A stretch of DNA of 32,774 bases, taken from contig JAISEQ010000257.1 in NCBI GenBank assembly GCA_031264045.1, forward strand, positions 1-32,774. The letters are read 5' to 3'. Position 1 is the first letter of the stretch. Every line of letters begins with the position of its first letter. Made by a program: the position numbers and the translations under genes. The notes beneath the pieces were generated by a model. The model saw only the letters and a program-made list of their open reading frames with translations, was not told the origin of the DNA and did not search any database. Source of the stretch: Deltaproteobacteria bacterium. Its GTDB lineage: Bacteria; Desulfobacterota; Desulfarculia; Adiutricales; Adiutricaceae. Below are positions 7,602-14,997 of this stretch, in pieces.

Positions 7602-8783
7602 TCAGGAAGGCGCGGGGAGCTCCCCCCCCGCGTTCGTTCTGGCCTGAAGATCCTTGCCGGAGGACGGTCCGGCGAGCCGGACCCCGCCGTCCGGGAGCGG
7701 AACATCGAGAAGCCCGGCGAGGAGCCCCGCCAGCCTGAGTCCTTCGGCGAAGCGCTGCGGGGTATCTTCATCCCCACACCCGCCGCGTCCGCAGCATGCC
7801 GAAGAGGCTTCAGCGGTCGCATGCGCTTCCGCCCGGGCCGGTTCCGGCTCCTTATCCCCACCGGCCGCGGCCGGGCCGGTAGCTCCCCCCCCGCCTTCGA
7901 ACCCGAACAGCCCCTCCGAGAGCTTCGCCGTCTCCGCCGCCAGGAGCCGGCTCGTCTCCTCCGTTGCGTCCGCGGCGACGGCCGCCTCCTCGGCCGTCCT
8001 CGCCGTTCCTTCCCGGAGCTCCAGGCAGGCCGCCGCGTATTCCCCGGCACTGCCGAGCATGCGCGAGGCCTTTCCGGCGGAAGCCCTTCCCGAGAGGGCA
8101 AGGACGGCGCCGCAGGCCAGAAGGGCCGGTCCGGCCGCCGAGACGACGGCCATGAGAAGCCCTCCCGCGATGCCGCTGCCCGCCGAAGCCAGGCTCCCGC
8201 CTCCGAGCCAGGCCCGGATAGCGCTCAGGACGCCGCCGCCGGCGATCGAGGCTATGGCCCTGACGGTTCCGGAGTACGCGAAATGGATCACGGCCTTCCA
8301 GGCCCCCCAGGCGGCAAGGGTCCCGCAGAGGGCCCCCCCGGCCACCCCCAGGAAAGCCCAGCCGGGGGACCCGGGAGATCCGAGCTCCGGGTAGGGGGGG
8401 GGCTTGGGCAGTGCCGGATAACGGAGCTCCCTCCCGGAGGGGGCCTCCGGGGAAGAGGAGGAACCGTCCCGGTACGGGAAGGGCTTCCCGCCCGGAACAC
8501 CGGCATCCGGGCGGGCTTCCGGGGAAAAGCGGACCGCAAGCGTCCGGAAAGCGTCCAGAGCGGGGAGGGCCGCGGAACGCCTCGCGGAATGGAGCCTGTC
8601 AAGCGCTGCCCGGGCCATTTCAGCCGTCTGGAGGAGATCCCGCCGGGCGAGCCAGACCGTCCTCGCGGCATCCTTCCCCGCAGACGACGATCTGCCCAGG
8701 CGCGCGGCGCCGAAAATTGCGAGGCCCAGCCCGGCAGCTCCGGACAGGGCTGAGAGGACTGGAACTGCGGCTGGCAGGGCCAT
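7602..8783 (-). CDS. Unknown Gly/Ala-rich membrane protein
   Basis: A 393-residue protein of unknown function. A hydrophobic segment covers about residues 3-29 and an amphipathic, Arg-rich helix about 38-80. A Pro-rich spacer follows. A long Gly/Ala-rich hydrophobic region spans 140-232, including AWLGGGSLASAGSGIAGG near 191-208. From 235 a soluble Ala/Glu-rich helical part carries a Cys cluster (CCGRGGC, 330-336). The AWLGGGSLA...G block recalls a widespread but uncharacterised membrane-associated bacterial family; this is recognition from memory and should be checked. The ATG at 8783 is chosen because AGGAG lies six bases upstream; longer frames upstream lack this. It lies 148 bp downstream of opgH on the same strand and could be the last gene of that transcript. 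Confidence 0.7.
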   Translation of the reverse strand: MALPAAVPVLSALSGAAGLGLAIFGAARLGRSSSAGKDAARTVWLARRDLLQTAEMARAALDRLHSARRSAALPALDAFRTLAVRFSPEARPDAGVPGGKPFPYRDGSSSSPEAPSGRELRYPALPKPPPYPELGSPGSPGWAFLGVAGGALCGTLAAWGAWKAVIHFAYSGTVRAIASIAGGGVLSAIRAWLGGGSLASAGSGIAGGLLMAVVSAAGPALLACGAVLALSGRASAGKASRMLGSAGEYAAACLELREGTARTAEEAAVAADATEETSRLLAAETAKLSEGLFGFEGGGGATGPAAAGGDKEPEPARAEAHATAEASSACCGRGGCGDEDTPQRFAEGLRLAGLLAGLLDVPLPDGGVRLAGPSSGKDLQARTNAGGELPAPS

Positions 8784-8789
8784 GCCTGA

Positions 8790-8794
8790 CTCCT
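8790..8794 (-). promoter_or_regulatory. Shine-Dalgarno AGGAG deciding the start at 8783
   Basis: AGGAG with a six-base spacer to ATG 8783. The same reading frame remains open upstream for about 68 codons without a comparable site and with low-quality Arg/Gly-rich sequence. Confidence 0.65.
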
Positions 8795-8931
8795 GGGGGA
8801 AGTCGCTTCCGGACCGGTGGCCGGAAACGGGATGACGGGAAGTTCCGGGGGGGCGCATGAGCAGGGAGGGGCAGTTCGGGCAGGGACGGCGCACGCCCTT
8901 ACGGGATCCGAGTCCCTCCCCGGTCCGGCCC

Positions 8932-11178
8932 TCAGTCCAGCCCCCAGAGCCGCGCCCTCGCGCCCTCCAGCCGCCAGACGCGGGCATGGAGCTCGGCCAT
9001 TTTCGCGGGATAGTTCAGAAGAAGGCGCTTCTCGGCGGGGGCGAGCGCGTCCGGGCCTCCGTCCTCGGCCTTGGAGGCGGCGGCCCGCAGCCTTTCGGCG
9101 GTACCCGGGCCCGGCATCCTGCGTCTCGCGAAGACCCTGGCGTGGAAGGCCAGGAGCTCCGGGTCCGCCACGGCCCTGGCGAATCCCTCCCCGGGGCCGA
9201 GCCGCGAGGGCGAGCGCGGCGGGGGTTCCGAGAGGGCCCTCTCCAGCTCCGCTATCTCCGGATCGGGCTCGGTCTCGGCGGGCGTGGCGAAGAGCCCCAG
9301 GCGTCGGGTCAGGTCGCCCAGGCTCAGGCGGCTCGTGAAAACCGTGAGGGGTATGGAGAGGGCAAGGCCCGCAGCCACCGGCGAGAGCCACACGAAGAAG
9401 CCGGGGCTCAGCATGTACATGGAGAGCCCCCAGACTATGCCCAGGAGGCTCCCCGGCCAGCAGGAGCGGAAAGCCGCCCCCCAGGGGATGCCCTTCCCGT
9501 CCCCGCGGTTCTGGGGGTTCCAGGCGACCTTGAAGCCGAAAAGCGTCGTCACCACGAAGAAGCTGTGGAAGAGCATGCGCACGGGGGCCAGGAACGTGGA
9601 CACCGCGACCTCCAGAAAGATGGAGATCGCGAGACGCGCCATGCCACCGAAGGCCCGCGTCCGGCCCCTGGCCGCCACGTAGGCCAGGGCGAAGAGCTTG
9701 GGCAGGAACAGGAGAACCCCGGTGCTCGACAGGAGCGCCAGTGCCCACGCCGGGAAGTAGCGGGGCCAGTCGGGGAAGAGGCTGGGGCCGGACGGGAAGT
9801 AGGTGGGAGGCACCACTATGGCCGATACCGCCTCCACCGTCGAGGCCAGGAGGAAGAAGAACCACAGGAGCGCCGAGCCGTAGCTCAGGATCCCGTTTAT
9901 GAAGAGCGCCCTGTGGGTGGGGAAGAAGCCCCGCGTGAAGATGAGCCGCATGTGCTGGAGGTTGCCCTGGCACCAGCGCCTGTCGCGCACGAGCTCGTCC
10001 ACCAGGGTGGGGGGCGTCTGCTCCCACGAACCCTCCAGATCGTAGGCCAGCCACACCCCGTAGCCCGCCCGGCGCATCAGCGCCGACTCCACGAAGTCGT
10101 GGGAGAGTATCTCGCCCCCCAGGGCGGAGCTTCCCGCGAGCCTCGGGAGCATGCAGTGCTCCATGAAGGGTGCCGTCCTCAGTATTGCGTTGTGCCCCCA
10201 GAACTGGGCGCATCCCAGCTGCCAGAAGTGGAGCCCCGCGGCGAATATCGGCCCGTAGAGGTGGTTCGCGAACTGCTGCACCCGGGCGAGGGGAGTCCTG
10301 CTGAATATCGCCTTGGGCGGCGTCTGGACGATTCCTATCCCCTGGTTCGCCTCCATGGCCAGCACCAGCCTGCAGAGCGCCTCCGCGCTCATGAGGCTGT
10401 CCGCGTCGAAGACGACCATGTAGCGGTAGTCGGCCCCCCAGCGCCTCAGGAAGTCGGCGATGTTGCCGCTCTTGCGCTTCAGGTTGAACTGGCGGTGACG
10501 GTAGAAGAGCCTGCCTCCCCCGGCGCCGCCTCCTTCCGCCGCGCCGGCGGCTTCCGCGGAGCCGGTGGCTTCCCCCGCACCCGCATCCGCTCCTGCCGCG
10601 CCCTGCCCGGAGGGGCCCTCCCCGGGCGACGGGGCACCGTCCTCTTTCAGGGCCGCCAGGAACGCCTCCTCCTCGGCAGCCCAGGAGTCCGGGCTCGTGG
10701 AGTCGGAGAGCACGAAGACGTCGAACTTGGACGCCTCGCCCAGCTTCCGGAGCGCCCTGCGCACGGTGCGCACCCCGCGGGCCACCGCCCACGGGTCCTC
10801 GTTGTACACGGGGAACAGCACGGCCGTCCTGAAGGAGTCCGGAAGAATCTTTCCGGCGGGGGCGTCGGGAAGGGGACCCGCAAGCCTCCTCGGGTCCCTG
10901 CCGAAAGCCAGGAGGAGGAAGCCCGTGAGGGAGCTCCAGAAGCCCACCGAGATCCACGCGAACAGCACCGCGAAGAGGGCCGTCATGACAACGCTCAGGA
11001 CGGGCTCGCCGCGGTGGGGGAGTATCGAGTACATGACGTCCGCGGCCACGAGGGTCGGGAAGGCGATGAGCGCCAGGAGCAGGATCCTCCGCAGTGTCCC
11101 GGAGCGCTCCCAGCGGTCCAGCTTGTTGACGGGCATGTGTGGTCCCGGGCGCCCCGCGTGGATGCGGGTGCCCCGCAT
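8932..11178 (-). CDS. opgH: Glucans biosynthesis glucosyltransferase H
   Basis: An inner-membrane glycosyltransferase 2 family enzyme that polymerises and exports the beta-1,2-glucan backbone of osmoregulated periplasmic glucans from UDP-glucose. Numbering from the inner ATG at 11136, it shows two TM helices (about 15-35 and 47-76). The catalytic domain follows, with VFDADS at 243-248, ILSHDFVE at 343-350 and the RDRRWCQGN motif at 384-392. Several C-terminal TM helices come next. Sequence such as GLHFWQLGCAQFWGHNAI is typical OpgH. Two oddities are visible. The roughly 140-residue cytoplasmic N-terminus of E. coli OpgH (847 aa) is absent. An Ala/Gly/Glu-rich insert of about 40 residues (168-208) interrupts the catalytic domain. 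ATG 11178 (748 aa) lies five bases after the stop of the upstream gene, favouring coupled translation; ATG 11136 (734 aa) is the alternative. Confidence 0.93.
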   Translation of the reverse strand: MRGTRIHAGRPGPHMPVNKLDRWERSGTLRRILLLALIAFPTLVAADVMYSILPHRGEPVLSVVMTALFAVLFAWISVGFWSSLTGFLLLAFGRDPRRLAGPLPDAPAGKILPDSFRTAVLFPVYNEDPWAVARGVRTVRRALRKLGEASKFDVFVLSDSTSPDSWAAEEEAFLAALKEDGAPSPGEGPSGQGAAGADAGAGEATGSAEAAGAAEGGGAGGGRLFYRHRQFNLKRKSGNIADFLRRWGADYRYMVVFDADSLMSAEALCRLVLAMEANQGIGIVQTPPKAIFSRTPLARVQQFANHLYGPIFAAGLHFWQLGCAQFWGHNAILRTAPFMEHCMLPRLAGSSALGGEILSHDFVESALMRRAGYGVWLAYDLEGSWEQTPPTLVDELVRDRRWCQGNLQHMRLIFTRGFFPTHRALFINGILSYGSALLWFFFLLASTVEAVSAIVVPPTYFPSGPSLFPDWPRYFPAWALALLSSTGVLLFLPKLFALAYVAARGRTRAFGGMARLAISIFLEVAVSTFLAPVRMLFHSFFVVTTLFGFKVAWNPQNRGDGKGIPWGAAFRSCWPGSLLGIVWGLSMYMLSPGFFVWLSPVAAGLALSIPLTVFTSRLSLGDLTRRLGLFATPAETEPDPEIAELERALSEPPPRSPSRLGPGEGFARAVADPELLAFHARVFARRRMPGPGTAERLRAAASKAEDGGPDALAPAEKRLLLNYPAKMAELHARVWRLEGARARLWGLD

Positions 11179-11183
11179 ATGGC

Positions 11184-11729
11184 TCAGATCCTCTCCGAGC
11201 ACATGGAAGTGCGCCGTATCGCGGGAGCCCCGGCCGGGAACCCCGCCGCCAGCCGCATGAGCCCTTCCGTCCCGCCCAGGCCTGCCCGCTCGACCAGGAG
11301 ATCCAGCGCCTCGGGAAGGGCGGGGGGCCCCTCCTCCATTATGGACGCCACGATCCTGAGATACGCTTCCGGCTCCAGGCGCAGGGCCCTCGCGTAGGAA
11401 AGGAGCCTCTCGCAGATCGCTCCCGCCCTCTCCCGCCGGGTCGCCTCCGCGCGGGGGGCCTCCCCCCAGGCTCCCGCGGCCGGACACGATTCCGCGGGGG
11501 ACCGGGCGTTACCGGCTGCGGCGTCCCCTTCAGCGGCGTCCGGGGCGCCGATGGGCAAGGCGGTGGGAACCACCACCATGGCGGAGGGAGAAGCTCCGGA
11601 ACCGGCCCCCATGCCGGGTTCCGCCCCGGCTCCGAGGGGAGCGGGAGCGGCCGGGCCGCAGCGGGCTAAGAACGCGGCGCTGGAGGAGGCACCGGCGGAC
11701 GCCGGGTCAGTCGAGGGCGGGAAAGTCAT
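11184..11729 (-). CDS. Unknown 181-codon protein between opgG and opgH
   Basis: Not a recognised family. Codon third positions are almost all G or C throughout, which supports a real gene. Residues 1-100 are Ala/Pro/Gly-rich and probably disordered. Residues 100-170 look like a compact helical domain (ERAGAICERLLSYARALRLE, then PEAYLRIVASIMEE and ALPEALDLLVERAG). The ATG overlaps the end of opgG by 23 bp and the stop lies just before opgH, so all three are probably translationally coupled. No signal peptide or TM is seen, so it is likely cytoplasmic. OpgH here lacks its N-terminal cytoplasmic part, so this gene may encode a detached equivalent of that regulatory region. This is inference from position only; no sequence similarity to the E. 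coli N-terminus was seen. Confidence 0.7.
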   Translation of the reverse strand: MTFPPSTDPASAGASSSAAFLARCGPAAPAPLGAGAEPGMGAGSGASPSAMVVVPTALPIGAPDAAEGDAAAGNARSPAESCPAAGAWGEAPRAEATRRERAGAICERLLSYARALRLEPEAYLRIVASIMEEGPPALPEALDLLVERAGLGGTEGLMRLAAGFPAGAPAIRRTSMCSERI

Positions 11730-13713
11730 AAACGAAGGTCTCCGTCATGGGGAGAGGAAGGTTCTCGCCGCGCACCAGCCTCACGAACACCCTGCCCCTG
11801 CCCGAGGCGAGGTTCTTGTAGCCCGTGAGCCTGTCCAGGAAGCCGGGCTCCCGGGGGGCCTTCAGTTTCAGGCGGAGCCTCCAGCCGCCGGTCACGGGGT
11901 TCTTGAAGAGTGCCCGCTCGATGACCGGGGCCTGGTCGGACTCTATGACGGAAGCCAGGGCCTCCACTTCCGTTATTGAATTGAGCACGCTGTTGTCGAA
12001 GTCCAGGTAGAACTCCGCGAACTCCTTCGAGGTTCGCGAGAGCAGCCTCGCCCCCACCACCCTGCCAAGGTTGTGGGGGTTAGACGCGGGAGGCATCCAG
12101 AACAGGCTGTAGGAGCACCGGAGCGAGTCCCCGGAAAGCGCGTCCGGGTCCACGGCCCAGTACGCCAGCACGTTGTCGTGGATTTCCTGGGAGCTCGGGA
12201 TCTCGATGAGCTCCAGCGAACCCGGCGGGAAGCCCCGGCCGGGCTCCGTCCAGGCCCAGGTCCTCAGATCGTATCTCCTCCCCACGTCCTGGTAGTGGTC
12301 GAAGTCGTTGTCCCGCTGGATGAGGCCCCATCCCCCTCCGGAGAGTCCGGGCTGGAAGGTCGTGGTCATGAGCCTCCCGGGGTTGTTCAGCGCCCTCAGG
12401 TACCATCCTCCGTTCCCGTCGGTGAAGACCAGCCCGTCCGTGCCGTGCAGCTCGGGCCGCCAGTCGTAGGGGGAGCCGTTCTCCTTTTCGGAGTACAGGT
12501 ACATCCCGCTCGCGGGGGCCAGCCCCAGCTTGCCCGGCCAGGACCCGCCGGAGCGTCGGTAAAGCGAGAGGGTCACTTCCATGGACATGGAAGAGCCGGG
12601 CCTCACGACTATCCTGGCCGCCCCCGTGAGGCTCCGGGACTCCACGAGCGCGTAGACGGTCATCTCGAGGGCCCCGGGCTCGGGCCTCATGAGCCAGAAC
12701 TCCCTGAAGTAGGGGAACTCCTCGCCCCCGGTGCCCGCGGGATCCATTATGAGCGCCCTGGCCGTCTCGCCGAAGCGGGAGTGCCTGGCCGCGGCCCGGA
12801 AGTGGCTCGCGCCAAGAAATATGACCGCATCGTCCATCCGGCCCGCCTGGTTCACGGGATAATGCAGGGTGAACCCGGCGATCCCCTTCACCTGTCCCCG
12901 CCAGGAGCCGGCCCCATCGGGGAACTCGAAATCGTTCTGGACGTAGCCGACGTCGCGGATCGTCCCGCCTTCCACGACGTGCAGCCTGATCGAGCGGTCG
13001 TAGATGAATCCCTTGTGGAACAGGGACACCTCGAAGGGGCTCTCCCCTCCCCTCCACAGGCGCGAGGACTCCCTGAAGGAGATCCCCCTCCAGTCCGCCT
13101 CGGCGAGGGCTGCCGCTGCCTCCCTGTCGCGGGCCGGATCGTCCTGGAAGGGACGCTGCGCCCGCTCCCTGGCCATGGCCTCCAGCCTGGCGAATGTGAA
13201 GCCCGGTCCCCTCGGGGCTTCCCCGGCGTCCCCTACGCCTCCCTCGGCGGCCCCGCCGCCGCCATCCACGGCAGGGGCGGCATCGCCCGCTCCGGCTCCC
13301 CCGGTCTCCGCGCCGCCCGCCGATCCGGAGGACCGGCCTTCAACGGAACCGGCGTCTCCGGGGACGGTCGGCTCCGGAACGGAAATGCCCATACGCGGCG
13401 CACCGGCAGCCGGTGCCGCTGCGGGGGCAGGAGCCTCCCCGCCGCCGGAGGAAACGGATCCGTCCGGCGCACCGGCCTCCCCGCTCCCCGGACCGGATTC
13501 GGGGGCCGGATCCGGGGGGGCGGCCGCATCCCTCCCTACGGCGGTCGCGCCCTCAGGAGGGGGAGGGGACTGGGCGTCCAGGGGCCAGGGGAAAGCCCCT
13601 TGCCACGCCAGGGCCGCCATGGCCAGGGCCAGGACGGCCAGGGCCGCAGCCAGGTAAGGGGTCCTGGCCGAGTGGAGGGGGGCTGTGTCCCCGGGGAAGT
13701 GGTGGTCTTTCAT
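11707..13713 (-). CDS. opgG: Periplasmic glucans biosynthesis protein G
   Basis: The OpgG/MdoG protein acts in the periplasm on the nascent glucan backbone made by OpgH, in branching or processing. From ATG 13713 (ahead of which GGAA lies at short spacing) the product has 668 residues, against 511 in E. coli. An N-terminal signal anchor lies at about 20-40. A 120-residue Ala/Gly/Pro linker (47-170) follows. The complete OpgG domain starts at GFTFARLEAMARERAQRPF. Family landmarks include FHKGFIYDRSIRLHVVEGG, LHYPVNQAGRMDDAVIFLGA, GEEFPYFREFWLMRPEPG, YDWRPELHGTDGL, LNNPGRLMTTTF and NPVTGGWRLRLKLKAPREPG. The N-terminus may remain uncleaved and tether the protein to the inner membrane. First gene of the opgG-orf-opgH unit, transcribed from a promoter at 14011-14039. 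Confidence 0.95.
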   Translation of the reverse strand: MKDHHFPGDTAPLHSARTPYLAAALAVLALAMAALAWQGAFPWPLDAQSPPPPEGATAVGRDAAAPPDPAPESGPGSGEAGAPDGSVSSGGGEAPAPAAAPAAGAPRMGISVPEPTVPGDAGSVEGRSSGSAGGAETGGAGAGDAAPAVDGGGGAAEGGVGDAGEAPRGPGFTFARLEAMARERAQRPFQDDPARDREAAAALAEADWRGISFRESSRLWRGGESPFEVSLFHKGFIYDRSIRLHVVEGGTIRDVGYVQNDFEFPDGAGSWRGQVKGIAGFTLHYPVNQAGRMDDAVIFLGASHFRAAARHSRFGETARALIMDPAGTGGEEFPYFREFWLMRPEPGALEMTVYALVESRSLTGAARIVVRPGSSMSMEVTLSLYRRSGGSWPGKLGLAPASGMYLYSEKENGSPYDWRPELHGTDGLVFTDGNGGWYLRALNNPGRLMTTTFQPGLSGGGWGLIQRDNDFDHYQDVGRRYDLRTWAWTEPGRGFPPGSLELIEIPSSQEIHDNVLAYWAVDPDALSGDSLRCSYSLFWMPPASNPHNLGRVVGARLLSRTSKEFAEFYLDFDNSVLNSITEVEALASVIESDQAPVIERALFKNPVTGGWRLRLKLKAPREPGFLDRLTGYKNLASGRGRVFVRLVRGENLPLPMTETFVYDFPALD

Positions 13714-14010
13714 AAACTTCCGCTGGGTCCGTTCCGGCGAGCCCGTGGGGGCGGGAAGCCGCCCGGGGGCCGGAAAGATTCGGGCGGGCCCGGAGGGGGG
13801 CACCGCAGATCCTTCACGGGGCGTGGCTCCCGCCCCCCCGCCCGTGCCTGAGGTGTCCTCGGACTCCCGGCGGCCTTCGGGGCCGTGACGGTCTTTCGCG
13901 GGTGCCCGGACTCCTCCGCCGATGCCCGGCGGAAGGGCCCGGAGATCGGAGGGCCGTTCCGGAGCGGGCGGTGCGCCGCTCGCTGGCGCGCGGCGCCCGG
14001 ATCAGCGACA

Positions 14011-14039
14011 ACTATAGTTAGATCCGCCCCACAGATCAA
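14011..14039 (-). promoter_or_regulatory. Sigma70-type promoter of the opg operon
   Basis: Minus-strand -35 TTGATC (14039-14034), 17-bp spacer, -10 TATAGT (14016-14011). It is the only AT-rich spot in the region between opgG and the zinc-ribbon gene. It predicts a leader of about 290 nt before opgG, long enough for leader-based control, though I could not identify any specific structure. Confidence 0.55.
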
Positions 14040-14202
14040 CAGCTTCCGGGAAAACCTCCTTTCCCTCCGGAAAGCCTCGGGCCGCTGGATCTCACGTCGG
14101 CGGGGAAGGCGGTCCGCGCCGGACCGCGCCAGGCGGAGGAAGATGGGGCGCGGTCAGGCGGGAGGAGGCCACGCCCTCCCGTTCCCGGCCCGGCGGCGAG
14201 GC

Positions 14203-14844
14203 TCAGGAGGGATGGCCGCGACCCGCGCCTGGGACGGCGGCGGAGGGGGACGCCAGGGGCGTCCCGGCCCGGAGGAGACGGGGACGGGCCGCCTCGCCCG
14301 CAGCTGAGTGCCGGTCCCGGCAGAGCCTCCGGCAGGGCGCTGGAGAGCGGAGGGACCGCGGGTCGTTCCGTTTTTCGGATGCCGTCCGCAAGTCGGGGGG
14401 CTGAGCCGGACCCGGGGCCGTACACTGTCCGGTCCTGGCCAGATGCCTTGCGCGCATGAAGTCCAGGAGCTCCCCCTCCATGCCGGGGGGGAGGTGGAGG
14501 GCGTCCATCATGCCGTCCAGGGACTCGAGGCAGTGGCCGCCCACCCTGGCCAGCACCTTGGAGACCGTGTCGGTGGAAAGGCCGGTGGAGCGGCTCAGGG
14601 CGCGTATGCCCATGCCGAGGGTGGAGAGGCGGATCACCAGGCGGATGGAGCCGTCGGGGACGCGGATCGAGAACAGCGGGCCGCCTCTCGCTGGGGAGAA
14701 GCGCCTGCCGCAGGTGCGGCAGTAGAGGATCGCCCTTTCCCTGTTCCTGCCGGTGCGACCCCGCACGGAGACGTTGCCCAGCCCGGTCTTCCCGTGGTGG
14801 GGGCATTCCGGGTTGGGACAGAAAGCGCGGGCAAGATTGGGCAT
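14203..14844 (-). CDS. Zinc-ribbon/helix-turn-helix protein (orphan transposase-type DNA-binding module)
   Basis: A 213-residue protein. The N-terminus is a zinc ribbon with Cys9, Cys14, Cys42 and Cys45 (CPNPEC ... CRTC) of the kind found in IS1-type InsA and related transposase leaders. A helix-turn-helix follows at about 70-105 (STLGMGIRALSRSTGLSTDT, then VSKVLARVGGHC). From residue 140 the sequence is Pro/Arg/Ala-rich and unstructured, and no DDE catalytic domain is encoded here or alongside. Composition and codon use match the host genes, so it is either long resident or domesticated as a DNA-binding protein. The ATG at 14844 is preferred over the GTG two codons upstream because GAGG lies five bases before it. 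The function of the C-terminal third is unclear, and the real stop could be earlier if a frameshift exists. Confidence 0.6.
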   Translation of the reverse strand: MPNLARAFCPNPECPHHGKTGLGNVSVRGRTGRNRERAILYCRTCGRRFSPARGGPLFSIRVPDGSIRLVIRLSTLGMGIRALSRSTGLSTDTVSKVLARVGGHCLESLDGMMDALHLPPGMEGELLDFMRARHLARTGQCTAPGPAQPPDLRTASEKRNDPRSLRSPAPCRRLCRDRHSAAGEAARPRLLRAGTPLASPSAAVPGAGRGHPS

Positions 14845-14997
14845 GGGCACCTCGTGGCCCGGCTCCCCTGGGAAGGCGGGAGGGACTGCGGGCCGGACTT
14901 GCGGGAGACCAGGGTCCGGAGGTTATGCGGAAAGGGAAAGGGAGGACTCCGGGGAAAGGGGACGGGAGCCGGGCGGTCCGGACCGTCGGCGGTCGGA

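Noticed and set aside
8288-10957. 889-codon minus-strand frame overlapping opgH and the Gly-rich protein
   Set aside because: It is out of frame with opgH, which has all family motifs, and its translation is low-complexity.
8857-11397. Very long plus-strand open frame opposite opgH
   Set aside because: It is the mirror of a clear OpgH sequence in DNA with extreme GC bias, where antisense frames stay open. Its peptide is Arg/Glu/Pro-rich with no domain. The same holds for the plus-strand frames opposite opgG (12073-13851), glcF (15814-16755), glcD (17023-18138) and the HD-GYP protein (30417-32030).
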